Shown piece by piece: positions 61,580-64,000 of a stretch of 64,000 nt of DNA. The position numbers and the translations under genes are program-made. This DNA comes from Torreya grandis. Taxonomy: Eukaryota; Streptophyta; Pinopsida; Cupressales; Taxaceae. The stretch is from contig JARHVA010003638.1 of the NCBI GenBank assembly GCA_037957365.1, positions 1,375,001 to 1,439,000 of the forward strand, written 5' to 3'. A model generated the notes under the pieces. It was not told where the DNA came from. It did not search any database and saw only the letters and a program-made list of their open reading frames with translations. Positions within the stretch are counted from its first letter, which is position 1, and every line of letters starts with the position of its first letter.

Positions 61580-64000
61580 TGATGGTTACAAATTCATTCC
61601 TAATCGATACATCTATCTTGAAATGAAACTTATATGTCATGTTTTACATATGTTATGTACATGTTTTGATGACATATGCCTTATTATGATGGCATATAAT
61701 CTAAATGTTGACATGGAAATAAATGATTACACATTTATACATGACATGATAAAGTTAACTCTTTATTTTGAGATGAGTTACTTATATGATGCATCCCTCA
61801 CCTAAAAAATGAGGCATATTAGTGGTATTATCATAGATACACAAGCCTCCTTAAACAAAAAAAGATTTTAGGAAAAAAGGATATATTTTAGATATTTAGA
61901 GTGGTTTAGATATTAGATTGGTTCAAAAATGTGATAGATATTTACACATTGGTACAAATTATGAGGGCATTTTCCATGCATATGCATACACTTCATATAG
62001 ATCTAAAACTTATAGATTTAGATAAATATGAGTGCATATGCCATGAAATTCAAAGAGACATGAGCTACATAGTACATATTTAGATACACTTGAGTGCATA
62101 TGCCATGAAGGTACACATGATTTACTAGAACAAAAATTATAGGTTTTCACATAGATATCCATTTGAGATACATGCTCTCATATTTAGTATACAGATGCAT
62201 AGCATTTTATATTAGTTGAAAAATATTCAATGGGGCATGATACAAATTCATGCACTTAAATACTATTATAGATATCAATTGGCACTAATTCATGAAGCAT
62301 GATATTATTTATTGCCTGTACATGCTATGACATTTTATAGTTGGCACCGATTAAATGGGTCATGATACTTGCTCATGCACATTTACATTTTTTTGTAGTG
62401 AACACTATTTTAGTTATTTATTTTCAAATATAATTCAATGGCATAAAATACTAAGCAACATTAAATTTATAAGTTATTTGCATTGGTTAATTCATGTTTT
62501 TATGAATTAATGTGTGTTGTGGTTCAATGACACTCGATGGCCATGTTATCACTCCTAGTGAACCCATTATGTGGTTCCCCACCTCACCATCTTGATGTTC
62601 AAGATTAAAACTAAATTAGTTATTTTATTTAGTTTAATTGAGGTTCAAAAATGCTCAATAGACTTATAAATAATCCAAAATTTATGAGGGTTGGCACATT
62701 TATCTTCCCAACATAGGAAATTTCATAGTTACAATAATTTAGGGCACAGTCACCCAAACTACCCATGAGCTTTAGCAGGGAATCCAGTTACCCAATTTTT
62801 TTAAAAAAAAGTATCATCTCCAAAAATTTATAGGGTAAAATAGTTTACTCACATACATGTGTATTCATTCATTACTCTTAATTATTTTTTCAAATTTTCA
62901 ATTACAAATTTAAAATTTCATATATGGACATTGACTACTAAATTTTTATTATAGGTTTTATAGATATGGGTATTGTGCACCAACCAAATTTTAGATGAGA
63001 TAACCTCTAATGTTTTAGGATATCAATGAAGGTAAAATCCACTTTAGGTCATGAGTTTTAGGTATGGGTTAAACAACCATGTGATGGAACAATAAGCAGA
63101 GTATGCATGCTGTTAATTGGATTTGCTTGTAGAGAAATGAATCCTAGTGGAAAACTCAAACCTAAGTAGATTAGATGGATGGGTGATATCTAATCTAGAG
63201 TGGGAAGATATCAATAAAATAAACTTAAAAAGGAGGGAATCATAGAGCACAAAATAAGGTTTATGTGATATAAAAGGATCACTTCCTAGGTTGGTTTCTT
63301 AATGCAAAAATACTCTCAAAACTAATACTTACTTTTTCAAATTATTTCACACTTACAAGTAAACACAATTATGAGGTCTAGGAAGGAGTGATTTAGGAAA
63401 ATTGATGGTCTCAAATAAAGGTTTCTTCCTTTAGAGTTTCTCCTACACACCCTTAATTGGAAGTTTACATTTCAGACCAAGAAGGCATCTAAGGTAGCTA
63501 TGAAACAAACTTATAAAACTATACCAAAAGAAAGCATCCATACACACTAAGAATAATAACATAATTTAAACCAATTAATTAATAAAATATTCTAACTTTT
63601 AATAGATTTTAAACATATAAAATTAGAATATATTGATTAAAACAATTAAAATCTATCCATAAATTTTACACACTTCAAATTACTGTATTCTAACAACTAG
63701 AAAAAACAAAACCTTAATGTCACATGAATAAAAGGAGAAAACACCAGTGCAATTGCATGATAATAAAAATTGACTTCTTCTTATATTGATCAAATATTCC
63801 AACCCTTTATAATGTGAAATTTCATTAATAAATAGACTTGGGGAGGGGATGCCTCATACTCCAAGTGCATGTAAACTCATAGTTACATGTTGCAATTATA
63901 ACCTCAGTTCAAATTTTAGTCTCAAAATTACATGTTTTGCATGCTTATATCTAATTACATTCATGTCAAAATTATTTGGCCTATGTAATGTAATGTAACA
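61580..64000. other. Unassigned AT-rich DNA with weak local repeats
   Basis: Around 61,960-62,400 the phrases gagtgcatatgccatgaa (twice, about 75 bp apart) and catgataca(a)attcatgcac / catgatacttgctcatgcac recur, suggesting old tandem duplication. An open frame at 61,623-61,805 has no recognisable motif. Nothing else was seen to the window end. Confidence 0.4.

Noticed and set aside
1..64000. tRNA, rRNA and host protein-coding genes
   Set aside because: None recognised on either strand; a tRNA scan and protein search of the window would settle this.

Overview
The window is nuclear DNA from a seed plant with a large, repeat-packed genome. No intact cellular gene, rRNA or tRNA was recognised. 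Nearly everything identifiable is a decayed LTR retrotransposon (Ty1-copia and Ty3-gypsy), tandem or palindromic repeat DNA, or a microsatellite. The DNA is very AT-rich and looks poor in CpG. Retroelement reading frames are broken mostly where CAA, CAG or TGG codons have become stops, zinc-knuckle cysteines have become tyrosines, and a primer-binding site TGGTATCAGAGC reads TAGTATTAGAGC. This is the signature of methyl-cytosine deamination in silenced repeats. A gymnosperm with a low-GC genome (Welwitschia, recalled as about 29% GC) would fit, but the species is inference only.

Layout. 1-10.6 kb: unassigned AT-rich DNA with microsatellites, a G-rich block with quadruplex motifs on both strands (about 2.0-2.2 kb), two fields of very diverged repeats (5.3-5.8 and 7.6-8.6 kb) and several strong hairpins. 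10.6-23.1 kb: a large composite structure with inverted arms. Between the arms lie two degenerate CCCTAAA (telomere-like) arrays, three copies of a ~220-bp block, a G-rich minisatellite, a decayed ~1,150-codon minus-strand reading frame of unknown function, and directly upstream of it an array of about 13 palindromes of ~30 bp. 23.1-27 kb: a minus-strand Ty3-gypsy gag remnant.

27-50 kb: a nest of LTR elements. The outermost is a probable minus-strand gypsy-like element (LTR-like repeats at about 28.1-28.4 and 49.3-49.6 kb, gag and protease remnants at 45.3-48.8 kb). A plus-strand Copia element (29.1 to ~45.3 kb; gag, protease, integrase, RT, RNase H) lies inside it. That Copia is split within its integrase region by a 10.6-kb Sirevirus-like gag-only LTR element (30,656-41,258, target duplication CATAT). 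The 3' LTR of that element is in turn split by a 3.3-kb gag-only Copia element (37,756-41,075, target duplication GTTTC). The two inner insertions have LTR ends and target duplications that agree to the base.

50-64 kb: a plus-strand gypsy protease remnant (50.8-51.1 kb), a ~50-70-bp tandem repeat, then an 8.4-kb minus-strand gypsy element (53,138-61,574) with ~1.25-kb LTRs, a polypurine tract, a primer-binding site and a decayed gag, followed by unassigned DNA.

Most promising for follow-up: the inverted-arm composite with its palindrome array and unknown long ORF (10.6-23.1 kb), and the finding that both inner elements of the nest kept gag but carry no recognisable pol.
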